From Botryosphaeria dothidea (lineage: Eukaryota > Ascomycota > Dothideomycetes > Botryosphaeriales > Botryosphaeriaceae), in assembly GCA_011503125.2 (NCBI GenBank), contig WWBZ02000073.1:124001-188000 (forward strand): a DNA stretch of 64,000 nucleotides, in the 5' to 3' direction. The notes under the pieces are model-generated. The model was not told the DNA's origin. It saw only the letters and a program-made list of their open reading frames with translations, and did no database searches. Made by a program: the position numbers and the translations under genes. This document shows, one piece after another, positions 33,724 through 45,523 of this stretch (its first letter is position 1; the number at the start of each line of letters is the position of its first letter).

Positions 33724-34922
33724 TTACTTTCTCCGAAGCCGCAGATACCAGCACTTAATTCTCTGAGGCTCCCCTTTGAACTTCTCAAAGAAAATTCGGG
33801 CCGTCTTCTCCATGAAATCATTGATGAGCCTCTTATCCTCTGCGGTCTCTTTCATTGTTAACAACTTCGGCTTAAGCAGCAGCATAAACCCGGCCGCAAG
33901 CCACCCCATCGTAAGTGTTTTTGCGTAATTCCTATACGCCTCTTCGCCACCGCCCGCATCCAGCTCCACCTGCAGCTGATCGTACGCCGGATGTATTACT
34001 TCACGCATGGCCAAGTCTTCCACGATCCAAACATCCTTCACGGCATCCAATGCCGCCTGCATCTCCTCGCGGGTTCTCTCGTAAGTAGATGACGCAATCG
34101 TAGCCGCCTCTTTCGGAACCTTCCCTTCTGCAATAAGCTCCTTTCGCGCCAGGACTCCGGAAACGGTGACGCCCGACAAGTTGTGCGACACCCCATTCAC
34201 GTCTTCATCATGAGACCGACCCATCAGCCCAGCGACGAAGATGCCGCCGGGTCTAATCTCGCGAGCCCGGTTTGTCAGGAACCGAACGAAGTCGCTGTGC
34301 GCCATCTTAGGGCTATGGTGCCTGAATTTGCGTATGACGTCCTCAGCGCTGGTGCCCTCCTTCAGTGGTATATTCTCGGAGAGCCAGTGGGCTGAAGACC
34401 AGGCAGTGCCAATGTCCACGGAGGCGTCCGGCAGGCACTGGTCAAAGAAGCTGCCAGGAACCATGTCGGTGAATATTTGGCGAGATCCGTTGGAAGAGAT
34501 GGCGGCGTTGTGGGCGGTGAAGGTTTCTGAGAGGGATTTCCAATCATTGTAAGGTGTGTCAACGAGGAACATCCTGGCACCGGTTGCTGGTGGTTGTTTC
34601 GAAAGGAGGTCTTGCATCATCAAAGCCCTATGATTTTTTTTTTTAGCGGAATCTTTTGTCATATAACATGGTCCTTACGAGTTCCGTCCTTGGGAACATC
34701 CGTAATCGCCAATGGTCAGGAGCGGTTGTCCGTCAGCTATGTCGGATGCTGTACGTAGTCAGTGCAGATCTAAACTTGAGATAATTAAAGAGGCCTACGC
34801 TTCGGTGGATCTTTCACGTACTCCAACCCAATTTTGAGGAGACGAAGCTGGAAGTCTGAATGTTTGTTGTACTCTCCGTCTTCTCTCATGGCAATGACTG
34901 CCCCATTCTTCAACGGGCTCAT
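33724..34922 (-). CDS. SABATH-type SAM-dependent methyltransferase
   Basis: Three exons (introns 34749-34798 phase 1 and 34628-34678 phase 2), 365 aa. The N-terminus has MREDGEYNKHSDFQ, like the 'GGxGxxSYAxNS' region. The SAM-binding loop IGDYGCSQGRNSA is split by the second intron. Then MFLVDTPYNDW, MVPGSFFDQCLPDASVD and the classical SSAHWLSENIP ('SSSLHWLSxxP' in plants). FLTNRAREIRPGGIFV covers the next strand. Plant SABATH enzymes methylate carboxyl groups or ring nitrogen of small metabolites; fungal members are poorly characterised. The substrate is unknown. It fits a tailoring role with the nearby P450. The long A-run just inside the second intron (minus strand) may disturb sequencing but not the model. 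Confidence 0.87.
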
Positions 34923-35584
34923 TGTGGCGGTTTCAGAATTCGAGTACAACGCAGATTCTGGAGTTGCTTCACAATATAACCCGTTGAGAGTTATCGCGAA
35001 GACCTTTCTTGCCAGAATGCCGCAACTGGATGACCATATACTCTCAACATCTCCGATATCGCCATCTATCAGCTACTGCGGGGTAATCCGGCCAACCTTA
35101 AAGCATATCCAAAGTCATTCCTCCCGCACTACTAAGATCTCACGGAAAGCTTTTTTGCTAACTCCGCTTGCGGTCTGCCGCCAATGAGAGACTTGAAATG
35201 CGGCGGAGTTGAGGCCTTGGATCGCAAACTCATCAGGATTCTCCAAACTCAAGCTGAGCTTATTTCGCCGTGCTCATGGTAGCCTTCTCTTGTTCTTCCA
35301 CCTGAAATGCAACCTTATCTCCGTGATCCGGACTACCATAAACAAGCGGAAAAGCAAACTTCTCGATGCCGCTTATCCCAGCCAGTACTCTCCAACGATA
35401 TCAAGTGCAAGATGCCGTCGTTTTGACCTGTACGTCCGGGGTTGCGAGGCAAATTTTCCCAAATTGAGAAAGATGTAATAAGCTATCAAGATACGAGAGT
35501 AAGAATTACGAGACCAAAGCAAACTAATCAAACAAAGCCATTCGGACCCAAAAGCTACTTTCGAACGTCCATCCTCAGCACTAG
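34923..35584. other. Intergenic, 0.7 kb
   Basis: 5' flank of the methyltransferase and 3' flank of the next minus-strand gene. No gene visible. Confidence 0.5.
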
Positions 35585-37299
35585 TTAGTCATAGACTTCC
35601 AAAATACCAGAATCATCCGTCTCCTCCCCTTCACTGATCACGTCATCCCTCACGTCGTTGAAGCTGAACCACCCCTTGACCAGATCCAACTCCTTCTTCG
35701 CATCGTTCTCATCCGCCCAAATCGTCAACCACTCCTTGAACCCAACATCCCTATCCTTCTCCTCCACCTCGGTCGCCCCAGACCCAGCCCTCGCCCTCTC
35801 CTTCCCCTTCCCCTTCCCCTTCCCCTTCCCCTTCTTCTCCGCCTCCTCCCTCAGCTTCGCCTCCTCCTGCGACTGCCACCTCCTCTGCAACCCCCACCGC
35901 AACCCCACCCACGCCCGCTCCAACTCACACTCCCTAATCCCCCTCCCCTTATCGCCCTCCCTCCACCCGCCCTTCCGATACGCCTTCCACGCCGGAAACA
36001 CCGTCTGCCTGACCAGCGCCAACAGCCGCGCCGCCCTCGCCACCTTGGCCGCGTCGCCGCCGCAATCGCGCTTGGTCGGGTTGGTCTGGACCATGCGCGC
36101 GCGGTTGAACGCGCGCATCTCGTCCTCGTTCCAGAACTCGTCCTTGTACGCGGGCTGCATGTGGTAGACGACCTCCTTGTCGAGGCGCGTGTGCAGCGCG
36201 AGCAGGCCCGCGCGGCACACGACGGCGAACAGCTCGTGCACCATGCGCTGTTGGGCGTCGTCGCCGGCGTGCTTCTCGCCGCGCGCGACCTTGGGGCCGT
36301 AGAGCTGCTTGGTCCTGCTGGACGGGGGGTCGGAGCGGGGTTGCCAGTCTTCGTCGAGGCGCGCGATGGGCTCGAGGAGATGGTAGAGCTGCCAGGCGAG
36401 GCGCTGGCTGGTGGGGAGGAAAGCCGCGGGGAGGCCGTGGGGATTGTTCGCGTCCTTGGCTGCGTCGGCGAGGATCTGCTTGATTTTGATGTAACGGTGC
36501 TGGGCTCTCGTGAAGCCTGTGAGAGGACAGTGAGCAACTGTGCTTGGTTGAGGGGGGAAAGGGCCTTGAACTCACCGTCATCAGGATAAGCCCTGTACTG
36601 CAGATCGACCTCCTTGTGCAGCTCGCGCAGTTGCTCGGGCGTGGCGCCGTAGCAGAGGCTCGAGAAGACATGCTCCTGTAGCACCAAGCCGATGATGGCG
36701 CACACCAGGCTCTGCCGCTCCAGCGTGTCTGTGAAGAGCTCCAGCCAGCCACTGACGCCGCGCGGGCCGCCGTCGGCGACGCAGCCGACGATGAGTGCGG
36801 CCGAGACGTCCATATCGAGCAGGCGCTCGAGGATTTCATCTTCATCATCGCTGAAGGTGGCGAATTTGAACCAGTTCTCAGCGAAGTCGCCGATCAGGCC
36901 GCGCGTGTATTCGGTGCCGCTGACGTCCTGCTTGGGCGTGCCGACGAGCTCGCGGAGACGGTCCTGGACGTGCTCATACGTTTTCAAATAGTCGGGCCTT
37001 GACTGATAGAAGGGGCCGGGCCTTGGGTAAGGGGTGTACGGCTCCTCTCCCTCTGAAGGGTCGTCCACAATCTTTTCATCGTCATCCCGCACGTGGCTCC
37101 TCTTGGGCTCTGACGCAGGACTCGCGGACGCGGTCCTTCCTCTCTTCCTATCCATCTTTCCAGTTGATGGTGGGGTTGGGAAGGAAGTTTGTGCTCTCTG
37201 AGTCTGAGGAGAAGGGGTTCTCGGCGGCACTGAACCGGCGTCCCTCGCCCTCAGGCGGTGGAGGCGACGGTCGCCTTCCTGAAGATGCTTGCGCGGCAT
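35585..37299 (-). CDS. Uncharacterised conserved fungal protein, nuclear-type
   Basis: Two exons join in phase 1 over intron 36517-36575, 551 aa from the ATG at 37299 (an alternative ATG at 37155, MDRKRGRTAS, would shorten the N-terminus by 48). The N-terminal 90 residues are basic, Ser/Pro-rich and disordered. The middle is helical and soluble, with no membrane segment (LKTYEHVQDRLRELVGTPKQD, LIGDFAENWFKFATFSDDEDEILERLL). The C-terminal part has a Lys/Gly repeat (KGKGKGKGKGKER) from a near-perfect plus-strand TTCCCC repeat near 35801-35832, then an acidic end. No catalytic motif was recognised. Length and order agree with hypothetical proteins common in filamentous ascomycetes. Confidence 0.75.
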
Positions 37300-38333
37300 T
37301 TCTGAAAATTGTGAATGTCCCAAAAAGCACGAATGACTGTGAGACAGAACGAAGACAGTTTCAAAAAGAACAATCTCAACGAGATAGAAGACAGCAAAAT
37401 CGCTGGGAGGGTCGCTTCATAAAGAAAACAAGGTGATTCTATTGTTCAGTGAAGCCGGGAGCGGGAAATGTCCGCTATCTTCCGTGTTCGGTATTTGTTG
37501 ATGTTGCGTCTTTGTGTCCTTGTGTCCCGCATGCAGCAACTGCATTGCAGACGTGAAGTGCAGAAGCAGAACGAGAAAAGTGCCAACGCATACACCCACG
37601 AATATCCTACATCACGCTCCGCTTCATGTTCTCAAGGAACTGAGGCCGCGAATTTGCCAGCGATCGTCGAACGCACGGTGTCTCGGTTATCTTGTTCCAC
37701 GGTCTCACCACCACCGAGGGGGCTAGCTGAGTGGCGCCAAGCTTGCAAGGAATGTTGATGCTGGAGAGTCTACCTTTGTCCCACCTTACAATATGTTGTT
37801 TCCCGCAAAAACAACAAAAAGTCCCAGCCTACATGCTCCCGTGCAATGCAGTCAGATTTGCCACTCAAAAGAAGCGGCCGAAAGATGGTCACAAACATAC
37901 TGCAGCTTTCCTTGTTGCATAGCGTTGCTTGCATCAGCAAGAGGTATTATCCCGATGGCTTCGTGGAATGCAACCCAATAGGTGAGATGCGGCTTGCCGG
38001 CGGAGCGACATAGTGAGGAAGAGATTGCAACTCCGTGAAGTGAGTAGCAGAGCAATGAGATCAGTGGCGTTATGCGCGAAAGCCCGAGCCACGCCGGGGG
38101 AACAAGCCCGCATGAATGGCATTCTCGCATGGAATGCCATGCTAGACAGGCGATTGATTCGCGCATTTGGTGGCCCCGACATGAAACGGAATGGACTGTC
38201 CAGCTGGAGTGAAAAAAAAGAAAAATTGGATGCCCGCCGATAGACTCCCGTGGCAAGAGTCTGCAAAACGTACCAGGTTCTGGAGCGTTGAGCATCCGGG
38301 GTCTCTTCGGTCTTGGCTACTGTGCCTTTCTTT
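37300..38333. other. Intergenic, 1.0 kb
   Basis: Many overlapping short frames on both strands (for example 37852-38295 minus), none with motif or splice support. Confidence 0.5.
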
Positions 38334-39372
38334 TCATCGAGGCTCCTCCAGTGAGGCGGCGCTAGAAGAACCCAACGACTTAGCGCGCTGCGCCTCACCC
38401 TGCTCCCAAATCTGCCTCAGTGTTGGCAAGGTCGAAACATCCGCCCGCAGATCCTGAACTATCCTCAGAGGTTGCTCGGGCTTGTGCATGTACACGTCGG
38501 CAATGGCTGGAGAGACGCCTCTCGCGGTCAAGTCGATATACGAGGCAGTCCGCTTCCGCGGGATGTAAGGCCCGTACCAGAACGAGCGCTCGATGTAGTC
38601 GCGGTGGTTCATCTCCGACACATCGGCCACGACGTGGAACTCGCACGGAGACTGTGGCGCGGGGACGTGCTTGACGTGCGCAACGGGCTCCGAGACTGGC
38701 TGCTGCTCGAGGTCGGCATTATCCCGCTCGGTTTGGGCGACCAATTCGGCGTCAGAGCTCGCGGAGTTGGCATCCGATTCGGTGGCGTCTGAAACATCGT
38801 TCGAGAGAGTTTCTTGGGGTGGCTGGGCTGTCTCGTGCGGTCGAGAGAAGGATTCAATGGTCTGAAATAGAAGCGTGCTTGGACGGATCATCTCGTCTGC
38901 CCCGGGCTTGCTTGGGCCGTCAGTGATGTCGAACTCGGCATCGTCGATGACGTCCGCCACTCTCTGGTCTACGTTGGACCCTAGCGCCGAGGCGAACCCG
39001 TCTTCCCGGGCTGGATCAGGCGTCTGATCATGAAGGTCACCAGTATGATCGCCGGATATCGGTTCGAGCGTGAAACGCAGCGGCGACGCTTTGAGCAGTT
39101 TGGAGGCGGAGGTGGCGTCTCGGTAAATGGCGAGACAGGTATTCGGGGCAGGTTGAACGTAGTCGTACTGCGAGCGCGGACTCCATGTCAGCGTCTGCAC
39201 TGGGCCCGCATTATTGCTGATCTGATCGGCTTACCCGAAGGCTCTTGAACATTGTCACTTCGCCAAACTGCTGGAGCACGCTGAGGAGCTCGCGGCTCTC
39301 GCTGAGGCTAATCGGTCGCGGGTAGACCTTGAGATGGACGGCTCTGGCGGCGGCGGACCGGAGGGCGGCCAT
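38334..39372 (-). CDS. RRM-like domain protein, possibly mitochondrial
   Basis: Two exons join in phase 0 over intron 39168-39234, 323 aa. The start at 39372 is the first ATG in frame (MAALRSAAARAVHLKV), an Arg/Ala-rich N-terminus that could be a mitochondrial presequence. Residues 12-75 look like an RRM-type fold: VHLKVYPRP, SESRELLSVLQQFGEVTMFK, NTCLAIYRDATSASKLL. The middle is acidic and disordered. A conserved-looking C-terminal block follows (CEFHVVADVSEMNHRDYIER, SFWYGPYIPRKRTASYIDL). Function is unknown; RNA binding is suggested only by the fold impression. Confidence 0.75.
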
Positions 39373-39977
39373 GGTGAGCGCAATTGGGCGGAGGGCGGAG
39401 GGCAACGCGTTGATGGAGGTGCAGCTTGACTTTTTGCAGACGCGGCAGGACAGGGTCGGGCAGCTTCCTCGCTAATCCAAGCTCGCATGCAGACCGCCGA
39501 TCTGCCGACGCCAATCACGTGCGCCGGAACCCGCAAATGTGGGACTGGGACTCGTCACGGCGACTAGCAGCTGCATTATCGGTGTGGCACTAGATCCATG
39601 TCTGATAAGTAATTACTACATGAACATACTGCAACTAGGTAACTACACGTGGTGAAGAACAGGTGGTGAAGAATAGGTTGGTATGTCGAAATGAACAAAA
39701 AGCCCCTGTGCGGGAGGAAAGTCTTCGAGACCCGGCTCGGCCGTACCAGATCACCCCCCCCTTGTCCCGAGCCAGGGTGGTGGTGACCCAAAAAACGCCT
39801 GTGTGTCCGCGTTGCGCGTGCGAACGTGATATTACAATGTTGTATCCCTATATGCGTCGCGCATTGTTTCCAGCGCATGGGTATCAAATATGAATGCCTC
39901 GTGTCCCTTTCAACCGTAACGCCTGAAATAAGCCACCCGAGAAGGGCGACGACGATCCCGATGATCCTGAAATGAAA
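39373..39977. other. Intergenic, 0.6 kb
   Basis: 5' flank of the RRM-like gene and 3' flank of the next minus-strand gene. Nothing recognised. Confidence 0.5.
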
Positions 39978-40616
39978 TCACCTCTGACTCGAAGCCTTGC
40001 GCGGATGACGCCTGCGGAACCGAATATTTTTGGATACTGCTGCGGTGCTGAGCACCTCGCCGGATCGTCTGTAGCGGAGGCTCTTGGATATCGCGGGCGA
40101 GCTGTTGCTGCGGGGCATCTCGTAGCCCTCGTCGTCGTCATCGTCGCCGCAGTCCGACGATACCACCGAGTCGTTGCGCGTCGCGAGCTTGCACTGGTCC
40201 CCTGACTCGATCATCTTCTGGACCAGCGACGAGATGTCGCGCATGTGTGCCTCGCTGCACTGGAGCTGCGTGTGGGCCTGCCGGCGCGCGCGGATGGTGG
40301 CGGGATCCGGGAACGCATCTTCGGGAAAGTAGGACGAGGTGGGCGACGAGGCTGATGTTAATGTCCAGTCGTCGTGGTCGGTCCACGGCGCGGGGAGCTC
40401 GAAGGGTGATGCGGGGGTTTGGTAGAGATCGGTGCCGATGTTTTGGGCACCAAAGCGCCTGGAGAGCTCGGCGACGGACATGGATGACTCGAGCTGCTCG
40501 GAGACGGGCGACGAGGTGGGTGAGATGGACAGGTCGTGGTAGTGGTAGTCGTCGTCGTCGTGGTCAAGCGAGGAGGGGTGCCGCGAGGCGGCCTGGAAGC
40601 TGAAGCTTTCGAACAT
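39978..40616 (-). CDS. Hypothetical Ser/Asp-rich fungal protein
   Basis: Single exon, 212 aa, ATG at 40616 (MFESFSFQAA). The first third is acidic and Ser/Pro-rich, with a His/Asp/Tyr run encoded by a GTC/GAC microsatellite. The segment ATIRARRQAHTQLQCSEAHM followed by RDISSLVQKMIESGDQC looks like a conserved helical pair. The C-terminus is basic (SKNIRFRRRHPRKASSQR), possibly a nuclear localisation signal. No family is recognised. The long uninterrupted frame with strong third-position GC bias supports coding. Confidence 0.7.
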   Translation of the reverse strand: MFESFSFQAASRHPSSLDHDDDDYHYHDLSISPTSSPVSEQLESSMSVAELSRRFGAQNIGTDLYQTPASPFELPAPWTDHDDWTLTSASSPTSSYFPEDAFPDPATIRARRQAHTQLQCSEAHMRDISSLVQKMIESGDQCKLATRNDSVVSSDCGDDDDDEGYEMPRSNSSPAISKSLRYRRSGEVLSTAAVSKNIRFRRRHPRKASSQR

Positions 40617-41547
40617 GGTGGTGTCGTGTGTGTGTCTGTCTAGGGCGGGAGTCGATATGCGCGTGGGGGAGCAAGGGCGGACTGCATGGGCGGGCCGTTG
40701 AGTGAAGTTGTTGTACTTGTATGCGCTGGGGAATGCTGGTAGCGTGCGCTCAGGTGTCGTCTAGCGCAGGTGAGCAAGCTTGGAGCATAAAAAGCAACGA
40801 ACCACGGCTTTGGTTCGACGCCATGGCGTAGCGGGCGACCAGGGCTGCGAAAAACAGGAGAGCTCGAGATGAGAAAAGCCTGGGCCCGATTCAGCCCTGC
40901 GCCGTGGGTGGCGAAATAGGAGAGGAGCCTCGAGCCCGCACTGGCGCCCTGCGAGCCTGCGAACGCGGCCTGATCCTCCTTAACCCGCGCAACGCCATAT
41001 GTGGCCTTTCTCGCCGTCGCGCGCTGACGGCAGCGATGGTGCTGATGGCGATCGAGTGCCGGCGGCTGAGGACGTGAAGGCTGTGCCTGGCGCGGAGGGT
41101 GTGGCAGCAGCGGCGGCGATTGGGCGATCGGCGGAGAGAGAGTCGCGCTAGAAGGCTCGAAGGCGCAGCGAACAGGCGGATCCAGCCCTGCCTGGCACGC
41201 ACGATTCCTGAAACGAGCGGGGAGCAGGTGGCGGCTCTTATTCCCGCTACAACTAATCCTCACCAACAGACAGACGGAGCTCCGCCGTCAGCAGCGCCGC
41301 CGCCTCTCCGCTCCGTCGGTCCCAGGCACCGCAGACCCATCGTCGACCCGCCTCCCGCTCGGCGCGTCCGACGCGAACCACTGAAGAATTCGGCGCGCTG
41401 TGATTCGGCGCCGCCCGCCTGCACTGCCGGCCCTGCGCCAGCCTTTGCCCGACACCTTCCTGATCTCCATGCATCCAATAATCCTGCATTCGCGAATAGC
41501 AGACGCCCTACAGCCTCCGAGCCTCTGCGGCCGTGCCCTCCAATAGC
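40617..41547. other. Shared upstream region, 0.9 kb, GC-rich
   Basis: Lies between divergent genes (39978-40616 minus and the HET gene plus). Long GC-driven frames on both strands (for example 40640-41266 minus, Arg/Pro/Ser-rich) lack motifs and are taken as chance. Confidence 0.5.
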
Positions 41548-43719
41548 ATGGCCCTCTGCGCAGCCTGTTCCCAAATCCGCATCCCCGAGCTGGCCGCTGA
41601 GGTCGAGGATCCGCCCGGCTGGCTGCCTGCTCCCAGCGAGACGGCCAGCGTGACCGGTCTGCGCCATCTCAGCGATGCTCGTCAGCTCCCAGAATCGGCT
41701 GCCACCTGTTCGTTTTGTGCGCTTATCGCAGACTCCATCATGCAGACGTATTGCAGCAATCTGACTTCAGACGAACCGCTGTCCTGGAACGCGGCTGACC
41801 TGAGTAGCCGCCTGGTCGACGGGCCCATCTACCTCCAGCTGAGACGAAATGGTGTCGGCCGCATTCCGCGCGAGCGCCCGGACGCTGGCTCCGAGCTGCT
41901 GGGCAAGGCCGTCGCCGTCTACGTGCTGTCCGTCGATGGTGTTTTGAAAGGCCGTATCCGTCTGTACGCGCAGCCAGGTATGACACGCTGGCAAGCCGGC
42001 TTGCTCCACTGTGCTGAACCCCCGTCTTAGACAGCCCCGCCTCCACAAGCGGCGACGTCCTGTGTGGTCCTCCGCTGCCCTCGTCCAATTGCCCGGAGGC
42101 TTTTCGTATGATCCGGGAGTGGCTTGATACCTGCTTAAAATTTCACCCGAGCTGCAGGCGGACGTTGTCAAAATTCACCATTGATGAGACAGCCGAGCCC
42201 CTCCTGCCCACCCGCGTCATCGACGTCGCACTGCCTGGCGGATCGCCGAACGTCCGCCTGCTTGAATCCATGGGTAGAAGCGGCCGATACGTAACACTCA
42301 GCCATTGCTGGGGGCCGAGCCATAGACATCCGCTCACCACCACCACAGCCACCTTGCCACGGCATCTGACAGAGATTCCCTGGGACTGGCTGCCAAAGAC
42401 TTTCAGGGATGCCATCGCCGTTGTGAGATCGCTGGGTTTCCGCTATATTTGGATCGACTCGCTCTGCATCGTGCAGGACGACCTTGACGAGTGGCTCCGC
42501 GAGTCGGAACAGATGGGTGTTATCTACGAACGTGCCGCGCTTACCATTGCAGCCTGCCATGCCAAAAACTCGACGGAAGGCTGCTTTTTCGACAGAACAC
42601 CAGTCTCCTCGCCTGTAACGCTACCCTACTGGGATTCCAATGGCCAGCAAGCGGGCGAATACTACGGCACGCTATTGCCGGAGAACTACAGGTCGATCAG
42701 TCCCGAGTTCAGCCCCCTCTCGGACCGGGGGTGGGCCACTCAGGAATGGCTCTTGAGCAGAAGAGTCATTTTTTTCACGCAAGAATGTTTAGTGTGGTCG
42801 TGTCGCACCGTTACACAGCGAGAAACAAGGGAAAGCTTTCATGATCCTGTCCGTTCAGCAGTTCCCACGGCTCGCCTGTAAATGCTAATTGATTCAGGCA
42901 AGAAACACGCGCTGGAAGATCATTGTCGAAAAATACTCCGCTAGAAAACTGACCAATGCCACGGATCGACTAGTCGCACTTCGCGGTCTCATCAACGAAT
43001 TGCAGAAAGTAAACAACACGCGGTGCGTGCATGGAACCTGGGCCGACACGCTCGCAGATGGCCTGCTCTGGTTCTCCCTGCAGCCTGCGGAGAGGAATAA
43101 AAATCCAAATCATTTTCCAAGCTGGACGTGGGCCTCGACGTGCCACGGCATCCGATTTCAAAAGATCAACAAGGGCAAACGCATATGTCGGCGCTTACGC
43201 ATAGCGGACGACGAGAGAGCGGTTGAAGCAATTGGTTGGGTCAAGAAATGCCCCTACTTCAAGCCTCTCTCCGACGTTGCACCGCCGCCTGTGCGACAGG
43301 ATAGCGGGTTTTCCTCTGTCTCACACGATCAGGGCCATCCAGAGCCTCGGGTGGCGAGTATCCTGTCAAGTGTCGAGGGCAATCTCCACGCGAAGTTCTC
43401 GTCGCTCAGCCCGGACTTGACGGAACATCCGCTCGGTTGGGGACTCACATATCTCATTTATGACACAGATCAGAAACCCATTGGCTGGGCCTCACTGGAT
43501 GAGGGGAAGGTTCCTGACCAAGAGATATTTTCTCTGGCGGTTCTGGGGAAAGAAGAGGACAGCAAGTCTTCGAGCGACTTTTATCATCACTGGATCCTCC
43601 TCTTGGTGCGCTGCGGGCCGGAGAGTGGTAATGAGACGTACAAGCGGGTTGGGGTTGGGAAAATAGAGTCAAAATTGTGGTATGCGGACACGGAGGTGAA
43701 ATGGTTACGAATCATATGA
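41548..43719 (+). CDS. HET-domain (heterokaryon incompatibility) protein
   Basis: Three exons (introns 41978-42030 phase 1, 42849-42897 phase 0), 689 aa. The first ATG in frame is at 41548. The N-terminal region has paired cysteines (LCAACSQI, ATCSFCALI), typical of fungal HET proteins. The HET domain (PF06985 type) shows YVTLSHCWG, then TFRDAIAVVRSLGFRYIWID, SLCIVQDDLDEWLRES, MGVIYERAALTIAA, and RGWATQEWLLSRRVIFFT. The C-terminal third follows the usual WKIIVEKYSARKLTNATDRL and the FPSWTWASTC motif. HET proteins trigger regulated cell death on allorecognition or other cues. No NLR or WD-repeat tail is present and no partner gene is obvious nearby. The second intron donor (GTCCGT) is weak but the TGCTAAT branch site is strong. 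Confidence 0.92.
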
Positions 43720-44204
43720 TTTTATGCCTGGACGAACGCATGAGCAACGAACCCGAAGCGCATGGCTGCTTCATGAAAACATATTTGTTAGTAGTAATCC
43801 GCTGTCTATGAATGAAATTACGCGGTCAATTGAGATACCGTTTGCTTCCTCATCACAACTCATGCTCTTCGCAAATGTGATAACCAAGGCGATGACAGTG
43901 CATAATCACTTTGGACGGTCTGATATCATACACGGGCCTTTTTGATCAGTCTCACCAGGGCCTTACCCGGCGAATGTACGTCCTTTGGTGGGGCAGGCGT
44001 CAACGTCATCCTCCACCTCATCGCGCTCGCTCATGCCTTTTACCCACATTCCACACAACCCACCAACCCCCCTAGACCCCCAAGTCTGACATCGCTCGGT
44101 CGCAAAATCCAAGACACCGACCAGACCATGCCCGAACGCCCAGCCAACCTCCGCGCAAGACAAACGCCCCCATCCTAAACACCAACACGACCCCCGCCTC
44201 CACC
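43720..44204. other. Intergenic, 0.5 kb
   Basis: 3' flank of the HET gene and promoter of the next plus-strand gene. A short uORF-like frame (43942-44178) is not recognised. Confidence 0.45.
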
Positions 44205-45162
44205 ATGGCCTCCACCGCCGGCGGCTTCTTCCCGCCCGACCAAGCAGGCATGACGCCTCCAGCCTCGTCCATCGCATCCTCCAGCTTCGCCGGCTCCACC
44301 CGCCTCCCCGCTCCGCGCTCCAAGCCCCTCAAGACCGGCGGCCCCAAGGAGTCCGCGTTCATCCGCTACGTCGACGAGCGCATCCGGCAGATCCAGCGGC
44401 GGTACGCGAAGCGCGGGGCCTCGGCGACCATGCCGACGGCCGAGGACGCGCAGACGAGGGACGAGAGCGGAGGTGGCGCGGAGGGATACAAGGCGCTGCG
44501 GGAGGCGTGTCGGGATGTCGAGCAGCTGGTCGACGTGGTGTGGGTTTCTGGGACGCGTAGGTTTCTGTGCTATGTGGTGTGGCTTGGGGGGGGCACTTGC
44601 TGATGCGCGGATAGCGAGTTTGCAGATTGCTTACCTCCTCACGCTGGCGGATCTGGTGAACGAGTATATGAAGGGCTTCCCCGTCTCGCCCGCGCCGCTG
44701 TTTAGGATGTTGGGGAAGCTGGATCATGCATTTGCGTCGTTGTTGCAGGGGAGGGACGTCGAGACGGGAGAGGAGCTGCCGGGGTTTGAGGGCGGCAGGA
44801 AGGTCAATGCGACGGAGAAGGTGCGGATCAACAGTATGGTGCATTATGCGAGATCGGCGGTGGTGGAGGTCATGCTGAGGCACGATCCCGAGATGGATGA
44901 CGAGGAAGAGGAAGAGGAGACGGCGGGTGAGTCTGGGGCTGAGGTCGATATGGAAGAAGCTGAAGGCTATGGGATCAATGATGTGGAGGGCACGTGGGAT
45001 ATGAAGACGGCCAAGGTTTATGACAGGACGCTGGTTGAGCTGGGAGACGAGCTCACTAACGCGCCGCCCATTGGACTGAGGGTGGAGAAACCCGACGACG
45101 CGTGCCTGCCGAAAAGACCAGACTTGGCCGAGTCTGACCGCGTCATGGAGCTGGATGAATGA
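44205..45162 (+). CDS. Conserved fungal protein of unknown function
   Basis: Two exons join in phase 1 over intron 44557-44614, 299 aa. The splice restores the continuous segment VVWVSGTPSLQIAYLLTLADLV'N, as expected for this fungal group. The N-terminus is Pro/Ser-rich. A helical core follows (ESAFIRYVDERIRQIQRRYA, ACRDVEQLVD, LFRMLGKLDHAFASLLQGRD). The C-terminus has a Glu run (DDEEEEEE) and is acidic. There are no membrane spans, no signal peptide and no catalytic motif. Similar proteins are sometimes labelled as meiotic-recombination related in fungal annotations, but nothing in the sequence itself shows this. Confidence 0.78.
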
Positions 45163-45523
45163 TAGATTTATGGGAATATCCAGGGAGACAGCCGAGTTCT
45201 ACGCGTTCAAAGAGGAAGTCCGAGAAGTTGGAGTGAGGGTGAATTGGTGGGTCAGGTACAGCCACGGCTGCGCATCTCGCAGGATGCTAGAGAGTGAATA
45301 GCGCACGTTCTATTCACCGCGCGGTGAATAGGTGAAGCCATTGTCGCCCTTTCGCGCTTTTTAGCGCTTCTTCCTCAACACCACACCCTTGCACAGACGC
45401 GTCGTCCTCCCTGCACCACCTCGTCCTCCATGCCTCACCTCACTTGATCCTATTCCAGACCTGTAATTTTACGTATCCGAGCGCGCTTTCGCCACACAGA
45501 GGCATTCATCAGCATCCTCCACC
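45163..45523. promoter_or_regulatory. Intergenic region with palindrome
   Basis: 361 bp between two plus-strand genes. It contains a 22-bp perfect palindrome (45310-45331) and an extra half-site just upstream, about 200 bp before the next ATG. Confidence 0.5.
45310..45331. repeat. Perfect 22-bp palindrome, candidate operator
   Basis: CTATTCACCGCGCGGTGAATAG reads identically on both strands (described here as two TATTCACC half-sites around CGCG). A third GTGAATAG half-site occurs at 45294-45301, in direct orientation to the right half and 30 bp away. It looks like a dimeric factor site upstream of 45524. Confidence 0.55.

Noticed and set aside
35851..36516. Apparent extension of the 37-kb gene's first frame past the intron
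   Set aside because: It turns into Ser/Arg-rich low-complexity sequence; the spliced frame continues the conserved protein.
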